From: Opitutales bacterium
GTDB lineage: Bacteria > Verrucomicrobiota > Verrucomicrobiia > Opitutales > JAJFLR01
DNA length: 60,528 nt
NCBI GenBank assembly: GCA_021772565.1
Contig: JAJFLR010000025.1
Span: forward strand, 1-60,528
Direction of reading: 5' to 3'
The translations under genes were made by a program, and so were the position numbers. Under the pieces are notes generated by a model. That model had not been told where the DNA came from, ran no database searches, and was given only the letters and a program-made list of their open reading frames with translations. Of the stretch, positions 34,356 to 44,502 are shown piece after piece; within the stretch, counting starts at the first letter, position 1; each line of letters starts with the position of its first letter.

Positions 34356-35018
34356 TTAATGCCAATTGTATACTTGTTCCACAAAATTCAATGTATTATT
34401 TGAATTGAAAAATGATGTACCTATTACAAACGTATCACAACCTGCCATTTTACAAAGTGCGCCGGTTTCCAAATTAATTCCTCCATCTACTTCAATTCTA
34501 AATTTATAATTATTTTTTTTTCTGATATTGTACACGTGTTTTATTTTTGGAATTACATTCTGCCTGAAACTTTGGCCACCAAAACCAGGCTCAACTGTCA
34601 TAAGAAGCACTAGATCTATATGTTCATAATAGGGATCAATTTGATCAATTGAAGTATCAGGATTTAAAACTATTCCCGTTTGACATCCCAATTTTTTAAT
34701 TTCAGATAATGTTGTAGTTTTAGAGTAATCAGGTTCAACATGTATGCTGATCAGGTTAGCTCCAGCATCTGCAAATGGCTTAATATATTTCTGTGGTTCA
34801 TCTAGCATTAAATGAACGTCATAATAAAAATCAAATTTACTCTTCAGTGCTTTTAGGGTTTGAGGCCCAAATGTTAGATTAGGAACAAAATGACCATCCA
34901 TAATATCCAAATGAAGCCATTTCAACCCAACAGACTGAATTATTTCTGCACTATTTTCTAAATTGCAATGATCACCAGCTAGTATTGAAGGTGCTAATAT
35001 TGTGTCATATTCAATCAT
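34356..35018 (-). CDS. rpe: ribulose-phosphate 3-epimerase
   Basis: About 220 residues from the ATG at 35018 (MIEYDTILAPSIL), which fits the family; an in-frame ATG at 35102 would add a 28-residue hydrophobic extension that homologues lack. LAPSILAGDHCNLE, LHLDIMDGHFVPNLTFGP, MTVEPGFGGQSF and RIEVDGGIN carry the catalytic Asp, the metal-binding His/Asp and the phosphate loop of the TIM barrel. It interconverts ribulose 5-phosphate and xylulose 5-phosphate. Confidence 0.93.
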   Translation of the reverse strand: MIEYDTILAPSILAGDHCNLENSAEIIQSVGLKWLHLDIMDGHFVPNLTFGPQTLKALKSKFDFYYDVHLMLDEPQKYIKPFADAGANLISIHVEPDYSKTTTLSEIKKLGCQTGIVLNPDTSIDQIDPYYEHIDLVLLMTVEPGFGGQSFRQNVIPKIKHVYNIRKKNNYKFRIEVDGGINLETGALCKMAGCDTFVIGTSFFNSNNTLNFVEQVYNWH

Positions 35019-35321
35019 TCTGAAATCAATAGGGATTAGTTTTATTACGATGACTCTAGTATTTTTAATACAAATTAATAATAGCGAATTAATTTCAGTC
35101 AAGTTATGTATTAAAATATTAAAGCTTTCTACAATCCTTAAAAAGTATCAGTTATAATTTAATAGAATCTATTGCGTTAGGTAACTATAATTTTTATATT
35201 TTTATGTTCAATCTACTTAACTAGTCTTCTAATTGGGCATTGACTGCATTGTTTAAAAACTTTCATCTAATTGAATTTCAATTCCATTATAAATTAGGCA
35301 AACATATGTAACTATATTCTA

Positions 35322-35993
35322 ATGAAAATAAATTACAGAAAATGTAAACTTATCACCTTATTTTTAGCTCAGTATATCTATCTAAATGGATTTTTATTTG
35401 CTGTTGAAATTAAAGAATTAATTGGAGATACACAAAAAATATCACAAAATTCAAATGAAATGAATTTGGTCTGGTGGATACCCACTGAGTTTTGGAAAAT
35501 TTCATTCAAGAAAAACGAAGAAATATCGAATGAAAAAAAGAAAAAATATATAAAGGTAATGGATCAGTATTCATTATTTATAGTTTTAAGCGCATATATT
35601 GGTCCAATGGGAGAAATATTTCCCAAGGATGTAGAGATTCTTTATAAAAATATAGAATTAAAGTATAATAATAAAAAATTAATAATGTTGGAAGATTCTA
35701 AAGTTAATTCTGTTGCACGTGATCTTCTGGTAATGATGAAACCTTTAATGACAAAAATGCTTGGGCAATTTGGTCATAGCATGGAGTTCATATTATTTGA
35801 AAATATTAAGGATAAGAAAAAAATAATTGATCCTAGAGAAAAAGGTGCCTTTGAATTTGAGTTGCTTGATAAAAGATTTCATTGGCAACTTCCACTTATC
35901 AGTCTTTTACCAAAGAAGACTGATATTAAAACTAAAGAAGTATTCCCAGGTAATTATAATTATAATCCATATAATGGAAATAAGTTAATTTGA
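35322..35993 (+). CDS. exported protein of unknown function
   Basis: 223 residues with a signal peptide (hydrophobic 10-27, cleavage near FLFAVE). The mature part is lysine-rich with NLVWWIPTEFWKISF near its start and a long helical middle (EEISNEKKKKYIKVMDQ...). No domain recognised. A 56-bp gap separates it from gmd. Likely periplasmic. Confidence 0.6.
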   Translation: MKINYRKCKLITLFLAQYIYLNGFLFAVEIKELIGDTQKISQNSNEMNLVWWIPTEFWKISFKKNEEISNEKKKKYIKVMDQYSLFIVLSAYIGPMGEIFPKDVEILYKNIELKYNNKKLIMLEDSKVNSVARDLLVMMKPLMTKMLGQFGHSMEFILFENIKDKKKIIDPREKGAFEFELLDKRFHWQLPLISLLPKKTDIKTKEVFPGNYNYNPYNGNKLI

Positions 35994-36049
35994 TTTTTAT
36001 GCTAACTGTAATCTATTTGAAATTTTATAATTATCGTTGAATAAATTTT

Positions 36050-37084
36050 ATGAAGCGCGCATTAATCACCGGAATAACGGGACAAGATGGTTCCTACCTT
36101 GCAGAGCTGCTGCTTAAAAAAAATTATGAGGTTCATGGAATAATAAGACGTTCTTCAAGTTTTAATACTAGTCGCATAGATCATTTGTACCAAGATAGAC
36201 ACGCATTGGGAAATAAGCTCTATTTACATTACGGCGATTTATCTGACTCAGTTCAACTGATAAAACTCATTTATGAACTTAAACCTGATGAGATTTATAA
36301 TCTTGGCGCACAAAGTCACGTGAGAGTTTCATTTGATATTCCTGAATATACAGGTGATATATCAGGATTGAGCGCTATTAGAATTCTGGAAGCTATCAGA
36401 GAAACAGGAATGGTTAAAAAGACCCGATACTATCAAGCATCATCTTCAGAGATGTTTGGCAAAGTTGTTGAAATCCCGCAAACAGAGAAAACCCCATTTT
36501 ATCCACGGTCACCCTATGCATGTTCTAAAGTTTATGCATATTGGTTAACAGTAAATTATCGAGAAGCTTATAACTTATTTGCGACTAATGGAATCTTGTT
36601 TAATCATGAATCTCCCAGAAGAGGAGAAACTTTTGTTACCAGAAAAATAACCAGGGCAGCGACAAGAATTAAAGTTGGATTACAAGATCACTTATATATG
36701 GGGAATTTAGATGCTAAACGGGACTGGGGATACGCTCCGGAATATGTTGAGGCAATGTGGCTGATATTACAACAAGACAGTCCTGAAGATTATGTAATAG
36801 CAACAAATCAAACACATACAGTTAGAGAGTTTTGTCAAGTTGCGTTTGAACAACTTGATTTGGATTGGAATGAATATGTGAAATATGACAAACGTTATGA
36901 ACGGCCTTCAGAAGTTGATTTACTAATAGGAAATCCTGAAAAAGCTAAAGTAAATTTAGGCTGGGAACCCAAGGTTCTATTCAAAGATCTAGTCAAAATT
37001 ATGGTTGATGAAGATTTAAGATTGGCAAAAAAAGAATTGGCTTACAAAAGAGCTACCGGAACTGCAACGCCTTTTATAAAATGA
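36050..37084 (+). CDS. gmd: GDP-mannose 4,6-dehydratase
   Basis: 344 residues, SDR extended fold. [15 protein letters not shown] binds [23 protein letters not shown] and [14 protein letters not shown] are GMD signatures, and the catalytic triad sits in QASSSEMFG and [15 protein letters not shown] (Tyr-x3-Lys). [16 protein letters not shown] is the conserved substrate loop. It makes GDP-4-keto-6-deoxymannose. Its stop overlaps the next ATG by 4 bp, so it is translationally coupled to fcl. Confidence 0.97.
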   Translation: MKRALITGITGQDGSYLAELLLKKNYEVHGIIRRSSSFNTSRIDHLYQDRHALGNKLYLHYGDLSDSVQLIKLIYELKPDEIYNLGAQSHVRVSFDIPEYTGDISGLSAIRILEAIRETGMVKKTRYYQASSSEMFGKVVEIPQTEKTPFYPRSPYACSKVYAYWLTVNYREAYNLFATNGILFNHESPRRGETFVTRKITRAATRIKVGLQDHLYMGNLDAKRDWGYAPEYVEAMWLILQQDSPEDYVIATNQTHTVREFCQVAFEQLDLDWNEYVKYDKRYERPSEVDLLIGNPEKAKVNLGWEPKVLFKDLVKIMVDEDLRLAKKELAYKRATGTATPFIK

Positions 37085-38028
37085 AGTCAGCTGACAAAAT
37101 TTATGTTGCCGGTCATAGTGGTATGGTTGGTTCAGCAATTATTAAGACACTAATGTCGAATGGGATTAAAAATATAATTTCAAGGCGACATTCTGAATTG
37201 GATTTGTGCGATGGAACAGCAGTAGAAAATTTTTTTAAAACTCACGTTCCAGATATTGTAATCATTGCTGCTGCCAAGGTCGGAGGGATATTTGCCAACA
37301 GCAATTATCCGGCTGAGTTTTTATATGATAATTTAGCAATTACATTAAATTGTGTTCACTCCGCATATAAAAATGGAACTAAAAGATTACTATTTCTAGG
37401 AAGTTCTTGTATCTATCCACGATTAGCTAAACAACCAATTTGTGAAGATTCACTCTTAACATCTTCCCTGGAGGAAACTAACGAAGCATATGCTATAGCT
37501 AAAATTTCAGGATTAAAATTGTGTCAGTATTATCGCAGACAATATGGAGTGTTATATCATTCAGCTATGCCGGCAAATTTATACGGACCCGGTGATAATT
37601 ACCATGCAAGCAACAGCCATGTCATACCGGGTTTAATTAGAAAATTTCATGATGCAAAAATAAGTAATCAAAATAAAGTTGAATTGTGGGGGAGTGGAAA
37701 ACCTAGAAGAGAGTTTTTATACGTGTCTGATGTTGGAGAAGCAGTTTATCATTTACTACAAATAGAAAATCCACCTGATTGGGTTAATGTTGGGCTTGGA
37801 ACAGATATAACTATTTATGAATTAGCTATTATGATAAAGGAAATCGTTGGTTATAACGGTCAAATTATTTGTGATAAAAGTAAACCTGATGGAACTCCGC
37901 AGAAATTAATGGATATCTCTAAAATACGTGCAACCGGGTGGAAACCAAAGATAGAATTAACTGAGGGGTTAAAACTAACCTATAATAGTTTTTTAAATGA
38001 ATTAGACAAACAGACAGTTAGGCTTTAA
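37081..38028 (+). CDS. fcl: GDP-L-fucose synthase
   Basis: 315 residues, SDR fold. [12 protein letters not shown] is the nucleotide motif, [15 protein letters not shown] carries the conserved Ser/Cys, [14 protein letters not shown] has Tyr-x3-Lys, and [25 protein letters not shown] is diagnostic of the epimerase/reductase. Together with gmd it supplies GDP-L-fucose for surface glycans. Its TAA overlaps the stop codon of the convergent kinase gene (38025-38027). Confidence 0.96.
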   Translation: MKSADKIYVAGHSGMVGSAIIKTLMSNGIKNIISRRHSELDLCDGTAVENFFKTHVPDIVIIAAAKVGGIFANSNYPAEFLYDNLAITLNCVHSAYKNGTKRLLFLGSSCIYPRLAKQPICEDSLLTSSLEETNEAYAIAKISGLKLCQYYRRQYGVLYHSAMPANLYGPGDNYHASNSHVIPGLIRKFHDAKISNQNKVELWGSGKPRREFLYVSDVGEAVYHLLQIENPPDWVNVGLGTDITIYELAIMIKEIVGYNGQIICDKSKPDGTPQKLMDISKIRATGWKPKIELTEGLKLTYNSFLNELDKQTVRL

Positions 38029-39164
38029 TTTAAATTTTCAGGTAGCTCAAAATTAACTGAAACAGAAAAACAACAACCTTTATTAGCTACACTTTCAACT
38101 TTTAAATTAGCGCCCATTTTTCTGCATAGCCTATCGCATATAGCCAGGCCCAATCCCAAACCGCCATAAGATCGAGTATTCCCACTTTCCATTTGATAAA
38201 ATGGTTTGAAAATATTATTGCGCATTAAATCATCTGGTGGAATTCCAGTACCTGAATCAGTAATATCAAATTTAAGTTTAATTTTCTTTTCAGAGATAAA
38301 TCGATACATAAATGAGATTAGTATATTTCCTTTGGGATTAAACTTAATCGCATTTGCTAAAAGTTTGTCTAGTACTGATTTTAAATCATACTCATAACCT
38401 AAAATAGTGTTTGGAAAATTTGGTTGAAGTATTAATTTAATATTACTATCCGGATTAAATTCTTTTTTTCTAGAGATAATATTTATGAGCAGAGTATGTG
38501 GATTAAAAATAGACTTGGCAGTTGAAACATTTGCATAAGCCAAACGGGAATAATCTAAAATATCATTAATAGTATCCAGCCATCGATAGCTACATTCTTT
38601 TATGGAATTTAATGCGAATCTTTGATCTTCATCAAGATCAGTATCTTGTAATAATTCAATGAATCCGACAATCCCATTCATCGGTGTATTCAATTCATGA
38701 CTTAACATGTGCAAAAAATCTCTTTGGGCAGATTCAATATTAGTTCTAACTGAATTTTCAAGATTATCCAAAAATGAATATCTATCCAAACAACTGCTTA
38801 CAACATTTCTTATTTTCTCAATATCAATGGGTTTTTTGAGATAACCACTCACACCATACTTTATCGCAGACATAGCAGTATCTAGTGATTCATATGCAGT
38901 TAGTATTACAACTTCCATATTACTATTAATTTTCTTTAGCTCGCGTAACGTATCAATACCATTTATTTCAGGCATACAAATATCAACTATTGCTACTGGA
39001 AAGTTTTTCTTACTTGCTAAACTTATGGCTTCTGCACCTCCAGCAGCTTCAAATACTTCATATTCATCTTTAAAAATAACATTCAAAGATTTACGGGGAC
39101 CAATCTCATCATCGACGATTAATAAACGTTTATCTATTTCAGATGTATTCATTGTATTTTTCAT
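38025..39164 (-). CDS. response regulator fused to a histidine kinase (PhcR-like)
   Basis: 379 residues. Receiver domain 12-128: LLIVDDE, phospho-acceptor D61 (VDICMP), T89 and K110 (YLKKP). Kinase: H-box [16 protein letters not shown] with H156, N-box [14 protein letters not shown]1 [12 protein letters not shown]2 [15 protein letters not shown], so both receiver and kinase look active. Receiver-first kinases of this kind are the PhcR type in phc operons. Last gene of the PKS-methyltransferase-kinase run, 67 bp after the preceding gene; its stop overlaps that of fcl on the other strand. Confidence 0.88.
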   Translation of the reverse strand: MKNTMNTSEIDKRLLIVDDEIGPRKSLNVIFKDEYEVFEAAGGAEAISLASKKNFPVAIVDICMPEINGIDTLRELKKINSNMEVVILTAYESLDTAMSAIKYGVSGYLKKPIDIEKIRNVVSSCLDRYSFLDNLENSVRTNIESAQRDFLHMLSHELNTPMNGIVGFIELLQDTDLDEDQRFALNSIKECSYRWLDTINDILDYSRLAYANVSTAKSIFNPHTLLINIISRKKEFNPDSNIKLILQPNFPNTILGYEYDLKSVLDKLLANAIKFNPKGNILISFMYRFISEKKIKLKFDITDSGTGIPPDDLMRNNIFKPFYQMESGNTRSYGGLGLGLAICDRLCRKMGANLKVESVANKGCCFSVSVNFELPENLN

Positions 39165-39231
39165 AAATGAATTTTTTATATTGGAAGAAATATTTAAAAT
39201 TATTAAAGCTTTATTTTAATTATTGAGATAG

Positions 39232-40509
39232 TCAAGTTGATGTGAGCACATCTTCAATTAATGAATTATTGATATATGCTTTTGTGCATATTTCTTTATC
39301 ATTTTCATCAATTGAAATATATTTAGGGTTACAAGGTAAGCTGATTAAAAACGAGGTTCCCAAATCAGGTTCATGATTTAAAGATATCTTACCGCAGTGG
39401 TGATATACTATAAAGTAACAGGCAGTTAGATTTAATCCAAATTCTTGCGGATTATTATTTCTGTTTACAAAAGGATCAAATACTGAACTTAAGCATTTCT
39501 CTGATAATCCCGGTCCATCATCAGTTAACGTTATTTCAATAGCTGGATCATTATGCTCGTTTTTTAGCAAATTAGTTTTGATATTTATTTCGTTATCGCC
39601 TGGTAGTGTAACTAATTCATCCTTAATTAATAAATTAAAAAGCTGCTTTATCTTCAATTTATCACAGAGCATTGTTGGTAATGATTCAGTAAAATTAGTT
39701 GTGATTACAATTCTCTTTTTTCCAAATTCAATCTCATTATCTGTAATCGTTTCCTTAATTATTTTATTAATATCAATATTATCATTAAATGGTCGATCTG
39801 GATATTTAGATACATCATTTAAGTCTGTAAGCATTCTTGTAATTCTATCTACATGTGACTGCACACAATCATAAAAATTATTCCAGTATTCGGTATCTTG
39901 TAAGCTTTCTACCTCCAAGTTTTCAGTTTTTAGTTTAACTGGAATCAAATCTAAAAAAATTCTAACACCTGTCATTGCATTATGAACATAGTGTCCTAGT
40001 GAAGAAGCAAGTTTTCCTGAATTAATTACTTTGTCAGCAACTATTTTTTTATGGAGTAAAGTGATTTTTTCCTGCATTAAATTTTTGCGATTAACTCTGC
40101 CATTGAACAATGTTAATCCATCTATTAAAATGCGTTTTAAAATTTCAATATCCCAAGGTTTGCTCACATACTTATAAATCGATCCTTTATTTACTGCATC
40201 AATTGCTGCACTAAAATCAGAGTAGGCTGTCACTAAAATTCTAACGATGTTAGGACGATCTTTACGAATTTGTTCCAATAACTGAACACCTTTAATTCCG
40301 GGCATTCTTTGATCGGTAATTAATAACCCTATAGTATTTTTGTGATCGTTAAATAACTTTAAGCCCTCATGTGCATCATCAGCTAAAAGAATATTGAATT
40401 TGTAATCAAAAGATTTTTTAAACCATTTAAGCGAATTTGCCTCATCATCAACATAGAGTATTGCATATTTTTTTAAATTTAATTGTTCAGACATATTAAA
40501 ACTACTCAT
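39232..40509 (-). CDS. receiver protein with partly decayed kinase domain (PhcQ-like), second copy
   Basis: 425 residues. Receiver 14-130 with D66 (ITDQRMPG), T94 and the KPW motif (YKYVSKPWD) typical of the PhcQ/RpfG-like receiver group. A helical pair follows with SLGHYVHNAMTGVRIFLDLIP (H173, H176), which resembles a dimerisation helix but lacks the H-E-x-x-x-P box. The ATPase part keeps G1 (LTDDGPGLSEKCLSSVFDPF) but its N-box (LFNLLIKDEL) and G2 (EFGLNLTACYFIVYHH) are degenerate. It is 32 bp downstream of a paralogue with the same layout. Confidence 0.8.
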   Translation of the reverse strand: MSSFNMSEQLNLKKYAILYVDDEANSLKWFKKSFDYKFNILLADDAHEGLKLFNDHKNTIGLLITDQRMPGIKGVQLLEQIRKDRPNIVRILVTAYSDFSAAIDAVNKGSIYKYVSKPWDIEILKRILIDGLTLFNGRVNRKNLMQEKITLLHKKIVADKVINSGKLASSLGHYVHNAMTGVRIFLDLIPVKLKTENLEVESLQDTEYWNNFYDCVQSHVDRITRMLTDLNDVSKYPDRPFNDNIDINKIIKETITDNEIEFGKKRIVITTNFTESLPTMLCDKLKIKQLFNLLIKDELVTLPGDNEINIKTNLLKNEHNDPAIEITLTDDGPGLSEKCLSSVFDPFVNRNNNPQEFGLNLTACYFIVYHHCGKISLNHEPDLGTSFLISLPCNPKYISIDENDKEICTKAYINNSLIEDVLTST

Positions 40510-40541
40510 GATTTACACCGTAAAATAAAGTGAAAATCAAG

Positions 40542-41753
40542 TTATAGTAATGCAACATCCCATGCAGCAAATCTGTTTTGTAATTTATCCCAACTCTCAT
40601 TAATATCAAAAGTCGTAGTATGTGAACCAGTACTAGTTGGCAATAATATTTCAAGGCCAAAAATTTGTTCATTATCACTGACTATATTTATTTCACCAAA
40701 ATGATGATGTGTCATAAATAATGCTGTTAGTAAGTTAATACTAATTTCAACTTCCTTATTCTCCATTAAAATAGAATACATTTTATCATAATAATTGTCA
40801 TCATAATCATCAATATATAATTTTATGGATACATTTTTGGTGCTAACATCATTTACACTACACTCAATATTGATCGTAATCTCATCATCAATAAGCTTTT
40901 TAAGTATATTCTGGATCAAAACTATTGTTTGAAATAACATTTTTTCATGAACATTTATTTCAATTGCATCAAGTGCATGATCTATTAAAATATTATCATC
41001 ATTAAAATTATTCCCAAGAAAGTCTTTGAATAATAAGATTTGCTTTTGACCATCTGAAGCATTGTCAATTAGATCTACAATCTTGTTTGTAACATCAATA
41101 AAAAATTTGCTTTCGTCTCTTGCAATATTTCCCAAATCAAGAAACAGAAAACTAGATTTAGAAACAAATTTATCTATTTGATCTTTGTGGAATTTTTTTG
41201 GCAGATAATCTAAAAAATTTAATAACGCTGAACTTGAATTATTAATTTTGGGTCTTAATGCAGTCGACATAACAGATAAACTTTGTATTCTATCAGTTAT
41301 TATTAACCGCTGTAAGACACTTAATTTTTCTCTCAAAAGTCTGTCTCTATCTTGATTTAACTGGTAATAATCAACTGCTTGTTTAATGACGTTTTCTAGC
41401 ACACGTAAGTCCCATGGCTTTTCCACATATTGATAAATATGACCTAGGTTTACAGCATCAATAGCATAATCTATTTCAGTGAAAGCAGTCGTTAGTATAC
41501 GAACTATTTTTGGATATTTTTCCTTTATCTGTTTTAATAATTCAACACCAAATTTTTCAGGCATGCGTTGGTCAGTTATGACTACCGAGATAATTAAATG
41601 ATTACTATTTACTATCTCCAATCCATCATCTACTGTTTCAGCAGTGAATATGTTATACGCATTTTTAAATATACGAGTAAAATATTTCAACGATTGTACT
41701 TCGTCATCGACGAATAAAAGCGTTTGTTTATTTGGGTTAATTTCATTATCCAT
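40542..41753 (-). CDS. receiver protein with heavily decayed kinase domain (PhcQ-like), first copy
   Basis: 403 residues. Receiver 11-125: LLFVDDE, D61 (ITDQRMPE), TTAF and YVEKPWD. The following helices (RIQSLSVMSTALRPKINNSSSALLNFLDYLPKK) occupy the place of the dimerisation domain but contain no His. The C-terminal ~180 residues preserve only the outline of an HATPase (FGEINIVSDNEQIFGLEILLP); N, G1 and G2 boxes are gone. It can accept phosphate on D61 but should not be a kinase. Probably an output or phosphate-sink partner of the upstream hybrid kinase, 15 bp away. Confidence 0.8.
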   Translation of the reverse strand: MDNEINPNKQTLLFVDDEVQSLKYFTRIFKNAYNIFTAETVDDGLEIVNSNHLIISVVITDQRMPEKFGVELLKQIKEKYPKIVRILTTAFTEIDYAIDAVNLGHIYQYVEKPWDLRVLENVIKQAVDYYQLNQDRDRLLREKLSVLQRLIITDRIQSLSVMSTALRPKINNSSSALLNFLDYLPKKFHKDQIDKFVSKSSFLFLDLGNIARDESKFFIDVTNKIVDLIDNASDGQKQILLFKDFLGNNFNDDNILIDHALDAIEINVHEKMLFQTIVLIQNILKKLIDDEITINIECSVNDVSTKNVSIKLYIDDYDDNYYDKMYSILMENKEVEISINLLTALFMTHHHFGEINIVSDNEQIFGLEILLPTSTGSHTTTFDINESWDKLQNRFAAWDVALL

Positions 41754-41768
41754 AATAATTACATTAAG

Positions 41769-44483
41769 TTATTCCAATGGCAGTTCAATAGAAAATTTTG
41801 TCCACTCATTTAGTTTTGAATTGACGTAAATTTCACCATTATGATTTTTTATGATAGTATGACATATACTTAAGCCAAGTCCCATACCTTTTCCTACATC
41901 ACGTGTTGTGAAAAATGGATCAAAAACCTTAGATATTTTTTCGGGGTTAATGCCTATACCATTATCCAGGACGGTTAAAATATACTTGTCGTTAATGATT
42001 TTCCCAGTCAGCTCAATTTTGGCATCTTTGGCTTCTGATTTTTCTTTAACTGCTTTACTGGCATTGACTATCAAATTAATAAATAAATGTATTAATTGAG
42101 TTTTAGATCCACAAAGTTTATCTGTTTTCTCTATGTTTTTATAAATTTTTACACCAGACTCTTTAGTTTCACTTGAAGAGAGTGTAGTTGCAATATTTAT
42201 GCATTCTTCAATTTGAATTGGTTCAAATCTTTTATCATTATCAGAATAGGCAAACGTATTTAAATCTGTAACAATATTTTTAATTCGCTTCATTCCAGAA
42301 TCGATATCCTGCAATGTTTCAATTAAATCAGTACTATTCTCATCAACTTCTCTTTTAGCAAATTCTAATGCGGTAATCATGAAGTTTAACGGATTATTAA
42401 CTTCATGCAATATTCCGGCTGCAAGAGTTCCCAAGCTGCTCATTTTTTCACTTTGAACCAACTGAGTTTCAGCCTCCTGTAGCTTTTTATGTGCAGTATT
42501 TAGTTCATTATAACGATTGCGAAGATCTTTCTGTAAAACTACCGAATGAACTAAATTAGCAATTCGAGTTTTTACTTCAATTGTGCTAAAAGGTTTGTTC
42601 ATAAAATCATCGGCGCCGGCTTTCAGTGCTTTAATTTTTGGTTCATCGCCGGCAAGTGCGGTTAAAAGTATTATTTTAATGTCTTTTGTTAATTCATTTG
42701 CACGAACCTTATTGCATACTTCAAGCCCATCCATTTCAGGCAACATCCAATCCAAAAGAATTATATCCGGTTGTTCTTTAATTGCCAATTCGAGCCCTTT
42801 TGTTCCTGAAGCGGCCTGTAAAACATGATACTCTTCGGCTAGTGAATTTGCTAGATAACGCCGCATATCAGGTTCATCATCAACGACTAAAACTGTATGT
42901 TCGCCACTCCCTAACTGTGGTAAATCTATAGAGACTGAATCTTCATCTATTTGAATATAACGACTAGCTGCCTTATTTGCAGCTGCAAATAATTCATCAC
43001 TGTCATTTCTAACTTCATTAATTTCAACTGATTTTACTTCAGGCTGATCTTTACGCAAAGGTAACTGGATTGTGAATGTGGTACCTTCATTAACTTTACT
43101 ATTAACTTTTATAGTTCCATTATGTGATTTAACTAAGTCGATTGTGAGTGCTAAACCAATTCCAACACCTTGATGTATTTTCGTAGTGGAACCATCTACC
43201 TGATGAAACCTTTTAAAAATTCTTGGTAACTGATCTTCTTCAATTCCAATACCTGAATCAATTACTTTGATTATAGCAAATTCATCATCTGAATTAATAT
43301 CAATTTCGATCGAACCATTGTTGGGAGTAAACTTAATCGCATTGTTTAATAAATTAATAAAAACTTTATCAAGTCTGTCTGGGTCACCGTCTATTATAAT
43401 AGTTTCCAGGTGTCTAACTGTTGATATTTTAATTCTTTTTTTTGCAGCTGCGTAACGGATTGACTCAACGATTCCCAAAATAAAAGTATTTATATCAATA
43501 GATAGTAATGTGAGATTCATTTTACCTTCTTCCAGCCTTACAATATCCAGACTTTCGTTTACTAGTTTTAAAAGCCTAAGTGAATTTTTTTGCGCAACTA
43601 CCAGCGTCTCATGAATTTTACCGGGTAACTCATGGCTTTTAGTTAAAAGTTCCTCAATAGGTGATAAGATTAGCGTTAAGGGTGTTCGTAGTTCATGTTG
43701 AATATTGGAAAAAAATTCAGATTTAAGCTGATCCATTTCTTTCAGTTTGATATTGGTTATTTCTAGTGTTGAGTTTGTATCAATTAAATCGTTATTAATA
43801 GTTTCAAGTTTTATTTTAGAAATACCTAATTCATTATTCACACTTTCTAATGATTTATTTATTTCTTCCTGCTTTAGTTTTTGTTGTGCTAATTCTGCCC
43901 TTAATAGATAATCTTTGAATCGAGCTATTGAATTATAATAACTCGATGTTGATGAAATTATTCCGGTTAATAGAATAAAAAATGCATTATTATAAAATAT
44001 ATGATCTTCGAAAATAAACTGGATGTGACCAACTGAATGTAATGAATATAGTATACAAGAGAGTATATAAGTGATCAAAATTGAGAGTGATACAAACATG
44101 GTTTCTTTCAATGACCATGGAAGTAATACGCCAAATGCTAGAATTACTAAATTGAGATATGCATAATATGGAGATGCGGATCCATTTGTAGCATAAATTA
44201 TGTAACATAATGGTAAGTAAGTAAAAAATGCGAGTAAGATACCTAATTGTTTAGCATATTTTTTTATTCGATTTACAAAATGTAATATATATAATGCGAG
44301 AAGTAATAATGATGATATAAATCTGACAATCAAAAAAATATAGACCTTATCAGTGTAAATATAATGATCAATTACAAGTCCTGCCGGTACGAGTACAAAA
44401 GATAAGATACAGCCAACCTTTGACAGATTTATACGTCTCTCATTATCTTCGATTTGATATTTCTCTAGGAGCAAAGAATCCAC
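41769..44483 (-). CDS. membrane hybrid histidine kinase: 6TM, HK, receiver, second HK (PhcS-like position)
   Basis: 904 residues. Five or six membrane helices fill 22-185, then a coiled coil (~195-255), HisKA with H263 (NIQHELRTPLTLI), HATPase (NLLNNAIKFTPNNG, DSGIGIEEDQL, GVGIGLALTID), a receiver with D578 (LLDWMLPEMDG) and K630, a linker coil, and a second kinase with H693 (LAAGILHEVNNPLNF), INLIVNASKAV, DNGIGINPEKISKVFDPFFTT and GKGMGLGLSI. All boxes look intact. The membrane domain without a large periplasmic sensor suits a lipophilic signal. It lies 19 bp after the methyltransferase gene. Confidence 0.9.
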   Translation of the reverse strand: MDSLLLEKYQIEDNERRINLSKVGCILSFVLVPAGLVIDHYIYTDKVYIFLIVRFISSLLLLALYILHFVNRIKKYAKQLGILLAFFTYLPLCYIIYATNGSASPYYAYLNLVILAFGVLLPWSLKETMFVSLSILITYILSCILYSLHSVGHIQFIFEDHIFYNNAFFILLTGIISSTSSYYNSIARFKDYLLRAELAQQKLKQEEINKSLESVNNELGISKIKLETINNDLIDTNSTLEITNIKLKEMDQLKSEFFSNIQHELRTPLTLILSPIEELLTKSHELPGKIHETLVVAQKNSLRLLKLVNESLDIVRLEEGKMNLTLLSIDINTFILGIVESIRYAAAKKRIKISTVRHLETIIIDGDPDRLDKVFINLLNNAIKFTPNNGSIEIDINSDDEFAIIKVIDSGIGIEEDQLPRIFKRFHQVDGSTTKIHQGVGIGLALTIDLVKSHNGTIKVNSKVNEGTTFTIQLPLRKDQPEVKSVEINEVRNDSDELFAAANKAASRYIQIDEDSVSIDLPQLGSGEHTVLVVDDEPDMRRYLANSLAEEYHVLQAASGTKGLELAIKEQPDIILLDWMLPEMDGLEVCNKVRANELTKDIKIILLTALAGDEPKIKALKAGADDFMNKPFSTIEVKTRIANLVHSVVLQKDLRNRYNELNTAHKKLQEAETQLVQSEKMSSLGTLAAGILHEVNNPLNFMITALEFAKREVDENSTDLIETLQDIDSGMKRIKNIVTDLNTFAYSDNDKRFEPIQIEECINIATTLSSSETKESGVKIYKNIEKTDKLCGSKTQLIHLFINLIVNASKAVKEKSEAKDAKIELTGKIINDKYILTVLDNGIGINPEKISKVFDPFFTTRDVGKGMGLGLSICHTIIKNHNGEIYVNSKLNEWTKFSIELPLE

Positions 44484-44502
44484 TATTAAAATTCACATAA
44501 AT

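Noticed and set aside
35019-35102. Upstream start for ribulose-phosphate epimerase
   Set aside because: The added 28 residues are hydrophobic and absent from the family; the ATG at 35018 gives the normal length.
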